Assembly (NCBI RefSeq): GCF_001907675.1
Contig: NZ_MPNT01000002.1
Span: 62,001 to 126,000, forward strand
DNA from: Mycobacterium paraffinicum
Lineage (GTDB): Bacteria; Actinomycetota; Actinomycetes; Mycobacteriales; Mycobacteriaceae
Reading direction: 5' to 3'
Length of the DNA: 64,000 nt
Part shown: positions 16,944 to 26,684 of the stretch, piece by piece
Numbering within the stretch: the first letter of the stretch is position 1
Layout of the letters: each line of letters begins with the position of its first letter
Program-made: the position numbers and the translations under genes
The notes under the pieces: model-generated
Told to the model about the DNA's origin: nothing
The model's database searches: none
The model's input: only the letters and a program-made list of their open reading frames with translations

Positions 16944-18410
16944 ATGGCTCCCGGGGCCCGGCACGACTCAACCTTCGGGAATTCCGACTTCGTGGTGGTC
17001 GCCAATCGGCTGCCGGTAGACCAGGAGCGGCTTCCCGACGGCACCCGGGCGTGGAAACGCAGCCCCGGCGGCCTGGTGACCGCACTGGAGCCGCTGCTGC
17101 GCCGCAGGCGGGGCGCGTGGGTCGGCTGGTCGGGCGTCGCCGAGGAGGAGACCGACTTCGACGACGAGCCCATCGTCCAGGAGGACCTGGAGCTGCGACC
17201 GGTGCGGCTGAGCGCCGACGACATCGCCCAGTACTACGAGGGATTCTCGAACGCCACGCTGTGGCCGCTGTACCACGACGTCATCGTCAAGCCGATCTAC
17301 CACCGCGAATGGTGGGAACGCTACGTCGAGGTCAACCGGCGCTTCGCCGAAGCCACCTCCCGCGCCGCCGCCCAGGGCGCGACCGTCTGGGTGCAGGACT
17401 ACCAGCTGCAACTGGTCCCCAAGATGCTGCGGCAGCTGCGGCCGGACCTGACGATCGGCTTCTTCCTGCACATCCCCTTCCCGCCGGTGGAGCTGTTCAT
17501 GCAGTTGCCGTGGCGCACCGAGATCGTCGAGGGCTTGCTCGGCGCCGACCTGGTGGGCTTCCACCTGGCCGGGGGCGCCCAGAACTTCCTGATTCTGTCC
17601 CGGCGGTTGATCGGCGCCAACACCTCCCGCGGCTCGGTCGGCGTGCGATCGCGGTTCGGTGAGGTCGACCTCGGTTCCCGCGTCGTCCGGGTGGGGGCCT
17701 TCCCCATCTCCATCGATTCCGGCTCGCTCGACCAGGCCGCCCGCGACCGCGAGGTCAGGCGCCGCGCCCGCGAGATCCGGGCCGAGCTGGGTAACCCCCG
17801 CAAGGTGCTGCTGGGGGTCGACCGCCTCGACTACACCAAGGGCATCGACGTGCGGCTCAAGGCTTTTTCCGAGCTGCTCGCGGAAGGCCGCGCGAAACGC
17901 GACGACACCGTGCTGGTCCAGCTGGCGACGCCGAGCCGCGAACGCGTGGAGAGCTACCAGATCCTGCGCAACGACATCGAACGCCAGGTGGGCCACATCA
18001 ACGGCGAATACGCGGAGGTCGGCCACCCGGTGGTGCACTACTTGCACCGCCCGGTCCCTCGGAACGAGCTGATCGCCTTCTTCGTGGCTGCCGACGTCAT
18101 GCTGGTCACCCCTTTGCGCGATGGCATGAACCTGGTGGCCAAGGAGTACGTCGCCTGCCGCAGCGACCTCGGCGGTGCGCTGGTGCTGTCGGAGTTCACC
18201 GGCGCGGCGGCCGAGCTCCGGCAGGCCTACCTGGTCAATCCGCACGACCTCGACGGTGTCAAGGACGCGATCGAAGCGGCGCTCAACCAGAACGCCGAGG
18301 AGGGCAGACGCCGGATGCGGTCCATGCGGCGCCAGGTGCTGGCCCACGACGTCGACCGCTGGGCGCGGTCGTTCCTCGACGCGTTGGCGAACCCGCGCGA
18401 GGCCGAGTGA
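16944..18410 (+). CDS. otsA: Trehalose-6-phosphate synthase OtsA
   Basis: The product is 488 residues, a GT20 glycosyltransferase. It makes trehalose-6-phosphate from a nucleotide-glucose donor and glucose-6-phosphate in the cytoplasm. Visible features are V-V-V-A-N-R-L-P-V near the N-terminus, W-V-Q-D-Y-Q-L-Q-L (about 151-159), F-F-L-H-I-P-F-P (about 173-180), D-R-L-D-Y-T-K-G (about 294-301, with the donor-phosphate Arg/Lys) and [10 protein letters not shown] (donor site). The position matches M. tuberculosis otsA (Rv3490). Trehalose is a stress protectant and precursor of cell-wall glycolipids. Confidence 0.96.
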   Translation: MAPGARHDSTFGNSDFVVVANRLPVDQERLPDGTRAWKRSPGGLVTALEPLLRRRRGAWVGWSGVAEEETDFDDEPIVQEDLELRPVRLSADDIAQYYEGFSNATLWPLYHDVIVKPIYHREWWERYVEVNRRFAEATSRAAAQGATVWVQDYQLQLVPKMLRQLRPDLTIGFFLHIPFPPVELFMQLPWRTEIVEGLLGADLVGFHLAGGAQNFLILSRRLIGANTSRGSVGVRSRFGEVDLGSRVVRVGAFPISIDSGSLDQAARDREVRRRAREIRAELGNPRKVLLGVDRLDYTKGIDVRLKAFSELLAEGRAKRDDTVLVQLATPSRERVESYQILRNDIERQVGHINGEYAEVGHPVVHYLHRPVPRNELIAFFVAADVMLVTPLRDGMNLVAKEYVACRSDLGGALVLSEFTGAAAELRQAYLVNPHDLDGVKDAIEAALNQNAEEGRRRMRSMRRQVLAHDVDRWARSFLDALANPREAE

Positions 18411-18494
18411 GCGGCGCGAACCCATGGTGTGGCCGCGCAAACGCTGTGATACTCGAATGATCGGTGCAGGGGAAGGTCGGGAAGGGAGGGCATC

Positions 18495-19073
18495 GTGAAG
18501 CTCCGTCGCGGACTGGCCGCCGGCGCCGGCATCGTCTCGGCAGTCGCCATCGGAATCGCGCTGGAGTCCGGTGACCCGGCACACGCGGTGGGGCCGCCGC
18601 CGGATGGTAAGTACAACTACAACGAGGCGGGGGTGTCCGGGGTGACCTGGACGATCACGGCGTTGTGCGATCAGCCGTCCGGAACCCGAAACATGAACGA
18701 CTACAACGACCCGATCGTGTTTGCGATGAACTGCGCGCTGAACATCGTGAGTTCGACGGCCGAACAGATCAGCACCGCGGACAAGTTGCAGAACTTCAGC
18801 GGCAGGGCCCGGATGACCAGTATGTTGTGGACATTCAAAGTCCAGAAATCAGACGGCGTTTCGTGTCCGGGCGGCGGCACGGCGCCGTCCACCGAAACCT
18901 ATGCCTTCAGCGACGAGAACATGAGCGGCACCCACACCAGCATGCACGGCGCCGTCTGCGGCATGCAGCCGGAAATGACGAAGACGCCGTTCTCACTGGC
19001 CCTGGCCGGTCCGCCACCCAGCCCCATCGAACGTTATCCGTTGTACTGCAACGGCATTGCGATGTGCTACTAG
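18495..19073 (+). CDS. Exported protein of unknown function (Rv3491-like)
   Basis: The product is 192 residues starting at GTG 18495, after a GGAAGGGAGGG site. It has a signal peptide with a cleavage region around H-A-V-G (about residues 30-34), then a beta-rich domain with several cysteines (L-C-D-Q, N-C-A-L, S-C-P-G, V-C-G-M and a C-terminal Y-C-N-G-I-A-M-C-Y). The location between otsA and the mce4 operon matches Rv3491. The last four bases overlap the convergent Mce-associated gene. Function unknown. Confidence 0.82.
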   Translation: MKLRRGLAAGAGIVSAVAIGIALESGDPAHAVGPPPDGKYNYNEAGVSGVTWTITALCDQPSGTRNMNDYNDPIVFAMNCALNIVSSTAEQISTADKLQNFSGRARMTSMLWTFKVQKSDGVSCPGGGTAPSTETYAFSDENMSGTHTSMHGAVCGMQPEMTKTPFSLALAGPPPSPIERYPLYCNGIAMCY

Positions 19074-19561
19074 ATCGGCGTGATGTAGGCGATCAGCCAT
19101 TGCTTGCCGACCTTCTTGAAGTCCACTCGCAACCGGCTCCCGTCGTAGAGCGGCTGGCGTGATTTGTCGGTCACGGTGCGGTTCATGTAGACCATCAGCG
19201 ATGCCGATTCGCGTTTGGCGGACATGACGCCCACTCCCACGACGCTGGCCTGGACGACCACCTCACGCTTCTTGGCCTCCGGAATGATCTGCGCGTTGGC
19301 GCTTTTCCGGAATTCCTGGCGATAGTCCGGGGTGAGCAGCGGATACGCGTCGCTGAGGCTGCGTTCCACCGTCTGATAGTCGTAGGCGAAGACCTCGGGT
19401 ATCTCCTTGGTGGCCAAGCCGGGCAGCACGGCCCGCGCCGCCTCCTCGCCGCGCGTCTGCACCCGCCCCCAGTAGAACCAGCCGGCCGCCGCGGACAACC
19501 CGACGAACACCACGATCAGGAGGTAGCCCGCGACGACGAGCAGCCGGCGCCGCCACCGCAT
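19070..19561 (-). CDS. mam4B: Mce-associated membrane protein (Rv3492c-like)
   Basis: The product is 163 residues. A basic N-terminus and one transmembrane helix (about 8-28) are followed by an extracytoplasmic alpha/beta domain (R-G-E-E-A-A-R-A-V, V-F-A-Y-D-Y-Q-T-V), typical of Mce-associated membrane proteins. Such proteins are thought to stabilise the Mce transport complex. The ATG overlaps the upstream stop (TAATG), so it is coupled to the preceding gene and is the last gene of the mce4 operon. Confidence 0.85.
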   Translation of the reverse strand: MRWRRRLLVVAGYLLIVVFVGLSAAAGWFYWGRVQTRGEEAARAVLPGLATKEIPEVFAYDYQTVERSLSDAYPLLTPDYRQEFRKSANAQIIPEAKKREVVVQASVVGVGVMSAKRESASLMVYMNRTVTDKSRQPLYDGSRLRVDFKKVGKQWLIAYITPI

Positions 19562-20250
19562 TAATTGCCCCCGTTGGGATACTTCAGGTCGTAACCCGTC
19601 ATCCGTCCCTGCTCGTCCTCGTGCACGATGACCCGCAGGCGATATGGCATGGACGGCTTGTTAACGCCGTCGATGTCGGCGACGGTGACCCGCACCGACA
19701 CCAGCACCGACGCGTTGTCGGTGACGTTGTCGATGCCCTCCAGTGCCGCGCCGTTGATGACGGCCTCCGACGTCGCGCTGGTGGAGCGGAATATGCCCTT
19801 GAGGTTCTCGATGTTGTTGTTGGCGCCCAGCATTCCGCGCAGCGGGCCGCTGGTGCCGTTGTAGAAGCGGTTCACGCTCTCGTCGATGTTGTCCTGCTTG
19901 TAGCTGAACATGTTGACCACCGTCTGCGTCGCGGTGTCGACGAACCGTTGGTCGCGCGCCTGCTGGACGTTGGCGTGCCGTTGCTGGACGACGAGCACGG
20001 CCAGGCAACCGGCCAGCGCGCCGATGGCCAGCAGCGCGGCCGCGAACGAGATCCATGCCACCAGCGCGCGGTGCGGCTGCCGCCGCTGCGGCGGCTTGAG
20101 GGACTTGAAGGTCTTGACCGGCTTGGCCGGCTGCGCCGGCGCGGCCTCGACCTGCACCGTCGCCGCCGCGGTCGACTCGGCCTTCGCGGGGCCGGCCGCA
20201 CGGGAGGCTCGACGACGCGCACGCGCGGTTGCCGTTGGCTCGTCTGCCAC
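19561..20250 (-). CDS. mam4A: Mce-associated membrane protein (Rv3493c-like)
   Basis: The product is 229 residues. A long basic, Ala/Pro-rich cytoplasmic N-tail (1-60) precedes a transmembrane helix (about 64-88) and an exported alpha/beta domain of the Mce-associated type (R-F-V-D-T-A-T-Q-T-V-V-N-M-F, D-N-I-D-E-S). The GTG start overlaps the mce4F stop (TAGTG). This links it directly to the mce4 operon. Role in the complex is known only generally: accessory to Mce4 sterol import. Confidence 0.87.
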   Translation of the reverse strand: MADEPTATARARRRASRAAGPAKAESTAAATVQVEAAPAQPAKPVKTFKSLKPPQRRQPHRALVAWISFAAALLAIGALAGCLAVLVVQQRHANVQQARDQRFVDTATQTVVNMFSYKQDNIDESVNRFYNGTSGPLRGMLGANNNIENLKGIFRSTSATSEAVINGAALEGIDNVTDNASVLVSVRVTVADIDGVNKPSMPYRLRVIVHEDEQGRMTGYDLKYPNGGN

Positions 20251-21974
20251 TACATCGGCCTCGGATCAAGCATCAAGTCCACCCAATTCTCGGCGCTCGA
20301 CGCGCCGCTAGCACCGGCCGCGAAAATACCAGTGCCTCCGGCGGGGTCCTTGAATGCGCCGGTCTTTTCGTCGTAGGTGGCATACGCCGGCCCGCTGGCC
20401 TGCGGTTGACCGCCGGGCGGCGGCCCCCACGGTTTTTCCGGTCCCGGGCCCGCCGGGGGCGGGTTGATGCCTTCCGGTGGTGCCGGCGGTGGCAGCCACT
20501 TGGGATACGGCAACTGCGGCGGCACGGGCGGTACCCCGGGCGGCTGCCAGGACGTGAAGGGCGGTGGCGGCCCGTTGTCGTTGGGCGGTGGCGGGTCGAA
20601 GGCCGGTTGCTTGTTGGGCAACGGCCCCGGCCCGGGAACCACACCCGGTGGGGGCGGCCCGACGATGGGCGTCCCGGGATCCGGCTCAGCGCCGGGCGGG
20701 ATGTACGGGAACTTGTTGGGCGGCAAGACATTCAGTCCGTTGGTCACCGGGGTGTCGTACGGCACCGGCGGACCGCGCCAGGGGTTGCGGCCGATGGGCA
20801 CGTAGCCATTCGGGTCACGGCAGAGCTGCACGGTCGGCGCCCGCTTGCCCGGGAACTCCTGGCATGGGTAGTTACGCGCGCCGCGCACCGTGCTCGGGTC
20901 GTTCTGGGCGACCTTGCAATACATGTCCCTTGGCAACTCGCGCACCGTCTCATCGGCCGGCGTGCGCATCAACGGGGGCGGGAGGAAGCCGACGGCGCAC
21001 GGCGGCGGGTCGTTGAGGTCGAGCTTGAAGTCGAGCTTGGCGCCCTCGTCCTGGGGCGCACCGCCGGCGGCCGTAGTGATCGCGGCGAACAACGCCGGCA
21101 GCACCACCAGCAGCTGCTCGATCGACTTGTGGTAGATGACGCCCACCCGGCCCAGGTTGGCCAGGCTGGCCGCCAACGCCGGGAAGGACGGCCGGATACC
21201 GGAGAACGCCGTGCTGGCCTCGTCGGTCGCCCCCGGCGCGGTGGCCAGCGTCGAACGCAACTCCGGGTCGGCCTGCCGCACCTCGGAGGTGAACCGCGCC
21301 AGCCCGTCGGACAGCGACTTGATGTCGGCCCCGGCGCGAATCTGCGCCTGCAGGAACGGGCCGGCCTGGTCGATCAACTGCGACGCTTGCGGGTAGTTGG
21401 CGTTGGCCTCGTCCACCAACAACCGGGCGGACTCGAACAGGCGGGCCAGCTCGGGTCCCGACCCGTTGGTGGCGGTGAACGTCTCGTGCAGCAGCTCGCG
21501 CAGCCTCGTGTCGCCCAGGCTGTTGGTCAACGCCTCCGCCCGCTTCAGCAGGTCGGCGACGTCCTGGCCGATCCGGGTGTTCTGCCGCTCGATGCGGAAG
21601 CCGTTGCGCAGCTTGGTCGTTGCGGGCGTACCCGGTGGCACCAGGTCGATGTACTGCTCACCGACGGCCGACACGCTCTTGACGGTGGCGGTGACGTTCG
21701 ACGGGATGGGCGTCCCGCTGTTCAGCCGCATCCCAGCGGTGACGCCGTTGGGGTTGAGCCCCACCGACTCCACCCGGCCGACGGCGACGCCGCGATACGT
21801 GACGTTGGCGTTCTTGTACAGGCCGCCGCCGGCGACGAAATCGGCCGTGCCCGCATACGTTCCGAGGCCGAACGTCGACGGCAATCTCAGGTAGAACACC
21901 GCCATCACCGTCAACGTGATGGCCGTGATCAGCGCGAAGATCCACAGCTGGATCCTGGTCAGTTTGTCATGCAT
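20250..21974 (-). CDS. mce4F: Mce4F, MCE-family protein of the sterol importer
   Basis: The product is 574 residues. An N-terminal transmembrane/signal helix (about 8-30) precedes the MCE (MlaD-like) domain at about 35-115 (V-T-Y-R-G-V-A-V-G-R-V). A helical Mce domain runs to about 290, and a long Pro/Gly-rich C-terminal region follows at about 390-540. With the other five Mce4 subunits it builds the periplasm-spanning channel through which cholesterol is imported. Four Cys lie in the segment before the Pro-rich tail. Confidence 0.93.
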   Translation of the reverse strand: MHDKLTRIQLWIFALITAITLTVMAVFYLRLPSTFGLGTYAGTADFVAGGGLYKNANVTYRGVAVGRVESVGLNPNGVTAGMRLNSGTPIPSNVTATVKSVSAVGEQYIDLVPPGTPATTKLRNGFRIERQNTRIGQDVADLLKRAEALTNSLGDTRLRELLHETFTATNGSGPELARLFESARLLVDEANANYPQASQLIDQAGPFLQAQIRAGADIKSLSDGLARFTSEVRQADPELRSTLATAPGATDEASTAFSGIRPSFPALAASLANLGRVGVIYHKSIEQLLVVLPALFAAITTAAGGAPQDEGAKLDFKLDLNDPPPCAVGFLPPPLMRTPADETVRELPRDMYCKVAQNDPSTVRGARNYPCQEFPGKRAPTVQLCRDPNGYVPIGRNPWRGPPVPYDTPVTNGLNVLPPNKFPYIPPGAEPDPGTPIVGPPPPGVVPGPGPLPNKQPAFDPPPPNDNGPPPPFTSWQPPGVPPVPPQLPYPKWLPPPAPPEGINPPPAGPGPEKPWGPPPGGQPQASGPAYATYDEKTGAFKDPAGGTGIFAAGASGASSAENWVDLMLDPRPM

Positions 21975-21986
21975 CTGCGTCCGCCC

Positions 21987-23141
21987 CTACTGTCCTGAAG
22001 CCGTGCCGGGCGGAATCTTGAACGGATCGGCCGCCTGTCCGGACAGGTTGGCCATCTCGCCGACCAAGAAGTCCGGCGGATTGAGGATCTCGTTCATGTG
22101 GGCCATGTTCGGGTCGAAATATGCCGTGGTGAAGAACGTTTCACCGATCCGGCGCAGTGTGAGGTCGAAGGTGGTGAACACGTTGAGGTAGTCACCACGC
22201 ACCGCGTTCTTGATGCCGAAGTTGGGGAAGGGGAACGTCAGCAGCAGTTGCAGCGAGGTGACGAAGTTCTTCCGATTGTCGTTCAGCGCCTTGGCGGCCG
22301 CATACAGGTCCTTGAGGTCCGCGGCGAAGTCCACCTTCGTCTCGGCGAGTATGTGTGAGGTGACGTTCGCCAACTTGTGGAGCGCGGAGAACGCCTGGAC
22401 GATGTGGTCGCGGTTCTTGTTGAGCACCCGGATCGCGTCGGGCAACGTGTCCAGTGCGCGGCCCAGGTTGTCCTTGTCGCGGGCCAGGCTCGCCGAGAAT
22501 CGGTTCAGGCCGTCGACCGCGTCGATGATGTCGTTGACCTGCCGGTTGAGCCCGGCGGTCAGTTCCGCCAGCCGGGGCACCAGGTCGACGAATTGGTCCT
22601 GCCTGCCCGCGACGGCCTGATAGGTCTCGTCGGTGATCTCTTCGAGGGCACCGACATTGCCCTTGTTCACCACCACACCTAGTGCCGACAGCACCTCTTC
22701 GGTGGTCGGATAGCGGCCGGTGTTGGACTCGGAGATCTTGGACCCGTCCTTCAGCCGGCCCACCGCCGGCTTGTCCTTCGGGCGCGCCAGGTCGACGTGC
22801 ATCGAACCCAACAGCGACGTCTGCGCGATTGTCGCCGTCGAGTTGGCCGGCAGCACGACATTCTTGTCCAGCGCCAATTTCACTGCCGCATAGAAGGAAC
22901 CGTCCGGGCGCTGCACAGCCTCGATCCCGGACACACTGCCAACGGTGACGTCGTCGACCATGACCGGCGAGTTCTGCGGTAGCGTCGCGACGTCGGGCAG
23001 ATCCACGGTGATCGAGTACGCGCCGCCACCGTGCCCGGCGGTGCCTGGCATCGATATCGAGTTCAGCCCGTTGAACTGGCAGCCGGCCAGCAGCGCGCTG
23101 CCCGCCGCCAAAGCGCCGCCGCGCAACCACATTCGGTTCAT
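21987..23141 (-). CDS. lprN: Mce4E / LprN lipoprotein of the sterol importer
   Basis: The product is 384 residues. A lipobox L-L-A-G-C (Cys21) marks it as the lipoprotein member of the Mce set, as usual for the E subunit. The MCE domain is at about 40-120 (V-M-V-D-D-V-T-V-G-S-V), followed by the helical Mce region. The start directly abuts the mce4D stop and the next gene follows after 12 bp. It functions in the Mce4 complex at the outer face of the plasma membrane. Confidence 0.94.
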   Translation of the reverse strand: MNRMWLRGGALAAGSALLAGCQFNGLNSISMPGTAGHGGGAYSITVDLPDVATLPQNSPVMVDDVTVGSVSGIEAVQRPDGSFYAAVKLALDKNVVLPANSTATIAQTSLLGSMHVDLARPKDKPAVGRLKDGSKISESNTGRYPTTEEVLSALGVVVNKGNVGALEEITDETYQAVAGRQDQFVDLVPRLAELTAGLNRQVNDIIDAVDGLNRFSASLARDKDNLGRALDTLPDAIRVLNKNRDHIVQAFSALHKLANVTSHILAETKVDFAADLKDLYAAAKALNDNRKNFVTSLQLLLTFPFPNFGIKNAVRGDYLNVFTTFDLTLRRIGETFFTTAYFDPNMAHMNEILNPPDFLVGEMANLSGQAADPFKIPPGTASGQ

Positions 23142-24581
23142 CTAGCCGCCCCCCTGGCTACCCTGCGGCGGGGTCGCCTGGCTCGGCGGCGGTCCGGGAA
23201 GGGGCCCGAAGGCGCTCCCGGGAGCGGGGCCGGGCGCGGGTCCGGCGTTGCCCAAGGCCGGGCCGGGAGCCGGGGCCGGTCCCGCCTGCGGCGCCGTCGG
23301 AACCAGCAAGGCCTGCAGGTCCGCCGGGTCCTGGGCGGCGGGCGGGGTCTTGGCACCGTTGGCCGGGATCCAGGTCAGCTCGGGCACCGGGGTGGCCGAC
23401 TTGGCCTGGGTTTCCGGGGTGTCGTAGATGATCTGGCCCTTGTAGGCGGTGATCGTGTTGAGCGGATGGAACATGATCGGCGGGTAATTCACCGTGAGCC
23501 GGCGCAGCACCGGGCCGAGCCGCTCGCGGCAGAGCTCGGCGCGCCGGAAGTAGTCGGGAGCGCGCGGGCCGGCGGCCGTTTCGAAGGACCCACCGCAGAT
23601 GAACTGCACCGGGTTGGCGAATTCCGGGATCGACAACAAGCCGTTCAGCGTGCCCTGCGCCGGGTCGTAGATGTTGTAGAAGTTCGCGATGCCGGGGCCC
23701 GCGACGTGCAGCACCTGCTCGATGTTGTCGCTCTGGTCGCTCAGCGTCTTGGCAAAGTCGTTGAGATTATTGACCGTATCGATGATGGTGGAGTTGTTCT
23801 CGTGCAGGAATCCCCGGATGTCGGACAGCGCCTTGTTGAGCGTGCCCAGAGTGGTGTCGAGGTGACGCGAGCTGTCTGCGAGCACCTGAGACACCGAGGC
23901 GACGTTTCCGGCGAACTGCACGATCTGTTCGTTGCTGGCCGACAGCGCGTTGACCAGAATCTGCAGATTCTTGACCGTCCCGAAGATGTCGCTGCGCGAA
24001 TCCCCCAGCCGCCCAGCGGCTTGCGAGAGTTCACGCAGGGCGTTGTGGAACGACTCGCCGTTGCCGTTGAACGTGTCCGCCGCCTGGTTGATCGCCCGGC
24101 CCAACGGACCCTGCATCGATCCCGTGGTCGGCCCGAGTTGCACGGCCAGTTTGGTCAGCGACTCCTTGACCTCGTCCCACTCCACCGGGACCCCGGTGCG
24201 ACTCAGGCCGATGCTCCCGCCGTCGGGCAGCACCGCCCCGCCGGTGTAGGCCGGCGTCAGCTGAATGAAGCGGGCCGACACCAGGTTCGGCGACATGATG
24301 ATGGCCTGTGCGTCCTTCGGGATCTTGATGCCCTTGGAGACCGACATGGTGATCTTGACGTCGGAGGGCCGGGGCTCGATCGTGTCGACCTGACCCACCG
24401 GGACACCGAGGACGCGGACCTGGTCTCCCGGGTAGAGCCCGACGGCGGACGTGAAGTAGCCGACGACGCTTCGCGTATTACCGGTCGACGACAGCACGTA
24501 CACGCCACCCACCAACGCCGCGATGAGCGCGATGGCGGTGGTGTAGCGCAGCCCCCGGCTGCCGGCGAGGCGCTTGATCAT
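23142..24581 (-). CDS. mce4D: Mce4D, MCE-family protein of the sterol importer
   Basis: The product is 479 residues: N-terminal hydrophobic helix (about 12-31), MCE domain at about 35-110 (V-R-V-L-G-V-P-V-G-Q-V), the helical domain to about 300, and a C-terminal Ala/Pro/Gly tail from about 420 (P-A-P-G-P-A-L-G). A four-base ATGA overlap with mce4C indicates coupled translation. Subunit of the Mce4 cholesterol importer. Confidence 0.94.
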   Translation of the reverse strand: MIKRLAGSRGLRYTTAIALIAALVGGVYVLSSTGNTRSVVGYFTSAVGLYPGDQVRVLGVPVGQVDTIEPRPSDVKITMSVSKGIKIPKDAQAIIMSPNLVSARFIQLTPAYTGGAVLPDGGSIGLSRTGVPVEWDEVKESLTKLAVQLGPTTGSMQGPLGRAINQAADTFNGNGESFHNALRELSQAAGRLGDSRSDIFGTVKNLQILVNALSASNEQIVQFAGNVASVSQVLADSSRHLDTTLGTLNKALSDIRGFLHENNSTIIDTVNNLNDFAKTLSDQSDNIEQVLHVAGPGIANFYNIYDPAQGTLNGLLSIPEFANPVQFICGGSFETAAGPRAPDYFRRAELCRERLGPVLRRLTVNYPPIMFHPLNTITAYKGQIIYDTPETQAKSATPVPELTWIPANGAKTPPAAQDPADLQALLVPTAPQAGPAPAPGPALGNAGPAPGPAPGSAFGPLPGPPPSQATPPQGSQGGG

Positions 24582-25642
24582 GGTGACTTCGGCCTGATGA
24601 TCCAGCGCTCCTGGATGAGGCCGCGCAGGTAGTCGGCGAGGCTGGCCGGCATCTTGCCCGGCTGGTAGAAGAAGTCGAACATCGTCGCGATCAATGGCGC
24701 GGGGATCACGCCGTAGACGTTGACGTTGAATCCCGGGCCGGACCCGACGACCTCGCCGAGCTCAGTGGCGTAGGTGGGTAACCGTTTGATGGCCTCGGTG
24801 ATGTAGTCGCGGCGCTCGTTGAGGTTGCTGAGCACGTCGTTGAGCTTGCTCAGCGCCGGACCGAATTCCTTGCGGTTGTCGGTGACGAACCCCGAGATCT
24901 GCGCCGACAGGCCCTGGATCCCCGAGATGAGCTGGCCGAGGGCGGCCCGCCGCTCGTCGAGCGCGGCGAACAATTCGTTGCCGTCGTCGATCAGCTTGTT
25001 GACTTGGTCGGCGCGCTGGGACAGCACGCCAGTCACCGACTTCGCGTGCGCCAGAAGGCTTTGCAGTGCCTCGTCACGGCGGTTCAAGGTGCGAGACAGC
25101 GTCGTCACACCGTCGAGCGCGCCGCGCAGCTGGGGGGTCGCGTCGTGCAGCGTGTCGGTCAGCACGTTCAACGCCTGCTCGAACTGGGGCTTGTTCAGGT
25201 TGTTGGCGTTCTGCCCCAGATCCTCGAGCGCGCCGGCCAGCGTGTAGGGCGTGGTCGTGCGGCTGAGCGGGATCGTGGTCGCCTTGCCGCTGCCGGCCGG
25301 GGTCACCGCGATGGAGCGCTCGCCGAGGATGGTGTCGGTTCGGATGGCGGCCAGCGACTGATCGCCAACGGCGACATGGCGATCCACGCTGAAACTGATC
25401 TTCGCGCTGTCGCCGGCGAGGCCGACCGAGGTCACCTTGCCGACCTTGAAGCCGGAGACGTACACCGCGTTGCCCGGGTTGATGCCACCGGCGTCGGAGA
25501 AATAGGCGTCGTAGATCTTGCCCTGGGGCCAGAACGGCAATCCCGCGTAACCGAATGCGATCAGCACGACGCACACGACCAGCACCACGCCGAAGATGCC
25601 GGTGCGAAGCGGGTCGCGCTCGCCGTTTGCGTTACTTGACAA
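24578..25642 (-). CDS. mce4C: Mce4C, MCE-family protein of the sterol importer
   Basis: The product is 354 residues: hydrophobic helix at about 15-36, MCE domain at about 40-120 (V-Y-V-S-G-F-K-V-G-K-V), then a long helical region with regularly spaced Asn/Asp/Leu. There is no Pro-rich tail, so it is one of the compact subunits. The start overlaps the mce4B stop by 11 bp. Subunit of the Mce4 cholesterol importer. Confidence 0.94.
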   Translation of the reverse strand: MSSNANGERDPLRTGIFGVVLVVCVVLIAFGYAGLPFWPQGKIYDAYFSDAGGINPGNAVYVSGFKVGKVTSVGLAGDSAKISFSVDRHVAVGDQSLAAIRTDTILGERSIAVTPAGSGKATTIPLSRTTTPYTLAGALEDLGQNANNLNKPQFEQALNVLTDTLHDATPQLRGALDGVTTLSRTLNRRDEALQSLLAHAKSVTGVLSQRADQVNKLIDDGNELFAALDERRAALGQLISGIQGLSAQISGFVTDNRKEFGPALSKLNDVLSNLNERRDYITEAIKRLPTYATELGEVVGSGPGFNVNVYGVIPAPLIATMFDFFYQPGKMPASLADYLRGLIQERWIIRPKSP

Positions 25643-26684
25643 AAGCGCACCTCCCCTTGCTGGGATCGACCGGGCCGCCGAACGGTATCAAGATGTCGCC
25701 GCCGGCCGGGCCGTTGATCTTGATCGTCACGGAGCAGAAGTAGATGTTGAAGAACGACCCGTAGGCACCCAGCGCGGCCAGCCGCAGATAGTCCTCGCCC
25801 AACTGCTCGATGTCGTTGTTGACTTCCGCCTTGCGGTTGTCCAGTTCGGTCGCCAGCGGCCGGGTGTTTTCGATGATGCCCTGCAGCGGCCGCCGTGAAT
25901 TCTTGAGCAGCTCGGTCAGATCCGTCGTCGTCGACGCCAGCGGCGGGATGGCGCCCGCGATGTCGTCCTTGTTCTTGGCCAGTCCGCTGATCAATTGCTG
26001 CAACTGGTCGACACTGGCCGAGAACTGGGCGCTGCGCTGATCGACGGTCTTGAGGACCGTGTTGAGGTTGTCGATCACGTCGCCGATGAGTTGGTCGCGC
26101 TGACCCAGCGCCGAAGAGAAGGCACTGGTGTCGGCCAGCACGTTGGACAACGCGCCGCCCTGCCCCTGCAGCAGCTCGATGACGGCGCTGCTGATCGTGT
26201 TGACCTTGTCAGCGTCCAGCCCCTTGAGCACGGGCCGCAGCCCGCCGAGCAGCGCGTCGAGATCCAACGCGGGCTGGGTGTGTTGGGTGTTGATCGTCCC
26301 GCCCGGCGGCAGCTTTCGCAGCTCGCCCGGACCGGAGGTGATCTCCAAATACCGGTCCCCGACCAGGTTTTCGTAGCGGATCACCGCGCGCGTGGAGGAG
26401 TAGAGCGTATAGCGCTTGTCGATTCCGAACGCGACGTCGATGGTGTTGTCTTGGTTCAGTTTCACGCCGGACACGGCACCGACCGGCACGCCGGCGATGC
26501 GCACCTTCTGGCCCGCCTTCAGGCGCGACACATCGGTGAACGTTGCGTGGTAGGTGCTTTCGGGGCCGAACCGGAAGTCGCCGAAGACCACCACCAGTCC
26601 CGCGGAGACGAGCAGCATGGCCACCGCGAAGATGCTGACCTTGATCATCATCGAGCGGTGCGTGGGCATGGCCCCGGCCGGCAT
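25632..26684 (-). CDS. mce4B: Mce4B, MCE-family protein of the sterol importer
   Basis: The product is 350 residues: hydrophobic helix at about 13-35, MCE domain at about 40-120 (V-R-I-A-G-V-P-V-G-A-V), then the helical domain. Two Cys near the C-terminus (F-C-S-V and R-C-A-F) may pair. The ATG shares a base with the mce4A stop (TAATG). A second in-frame ATG at residue 6 is possible as start. Subunit of the Mce4 cholesterol importer. Confidence 0.94.
   Translation of the reverse strand: MPAGAMPTHRSMMIKVSIFAVAMLLVSAGLVVVFGDFRFGPESTYHATFTDVSRLKAGQKVRIAGVPVGAVSGVKLNQDNTIDVAFGIDKRYTLYSSTRAVIRYENLVGDRYLEITSGPGELRKLPPGGTINTQHTQPALDLDALLGGLRPVLKGLDADKVNTISSAVIELLQGQGGALSNVLADTSAFSSALGQRDQLIGDVIDNLNTVLKTVDQRSAQFSASVDQLQQLISGLAKNKDDIAGAIPPLASTTTDLTELLKNSRRPLQGIIENTRPLATELDNRKAEVNNDIEQLGEDYLRLAALGAYGSFFNIYFCSVTIKINGPAGGDILIPFGGPVDPSKGRCAFVK

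Noticed and set aside
16968..18584. 538-codon minus-strand frame opposite otsA
   Set aside because: Shadow of otsA: composition is His/Arg/Gln/Val-rich and no domain is seen.
20229..21998. 589-codon plus-strand frame opposite mce4F
   Set aside because: It is antisense to mce4F, Arg/Gly-rich, and no part looks like a protein family; high GC gives long shadow frames.
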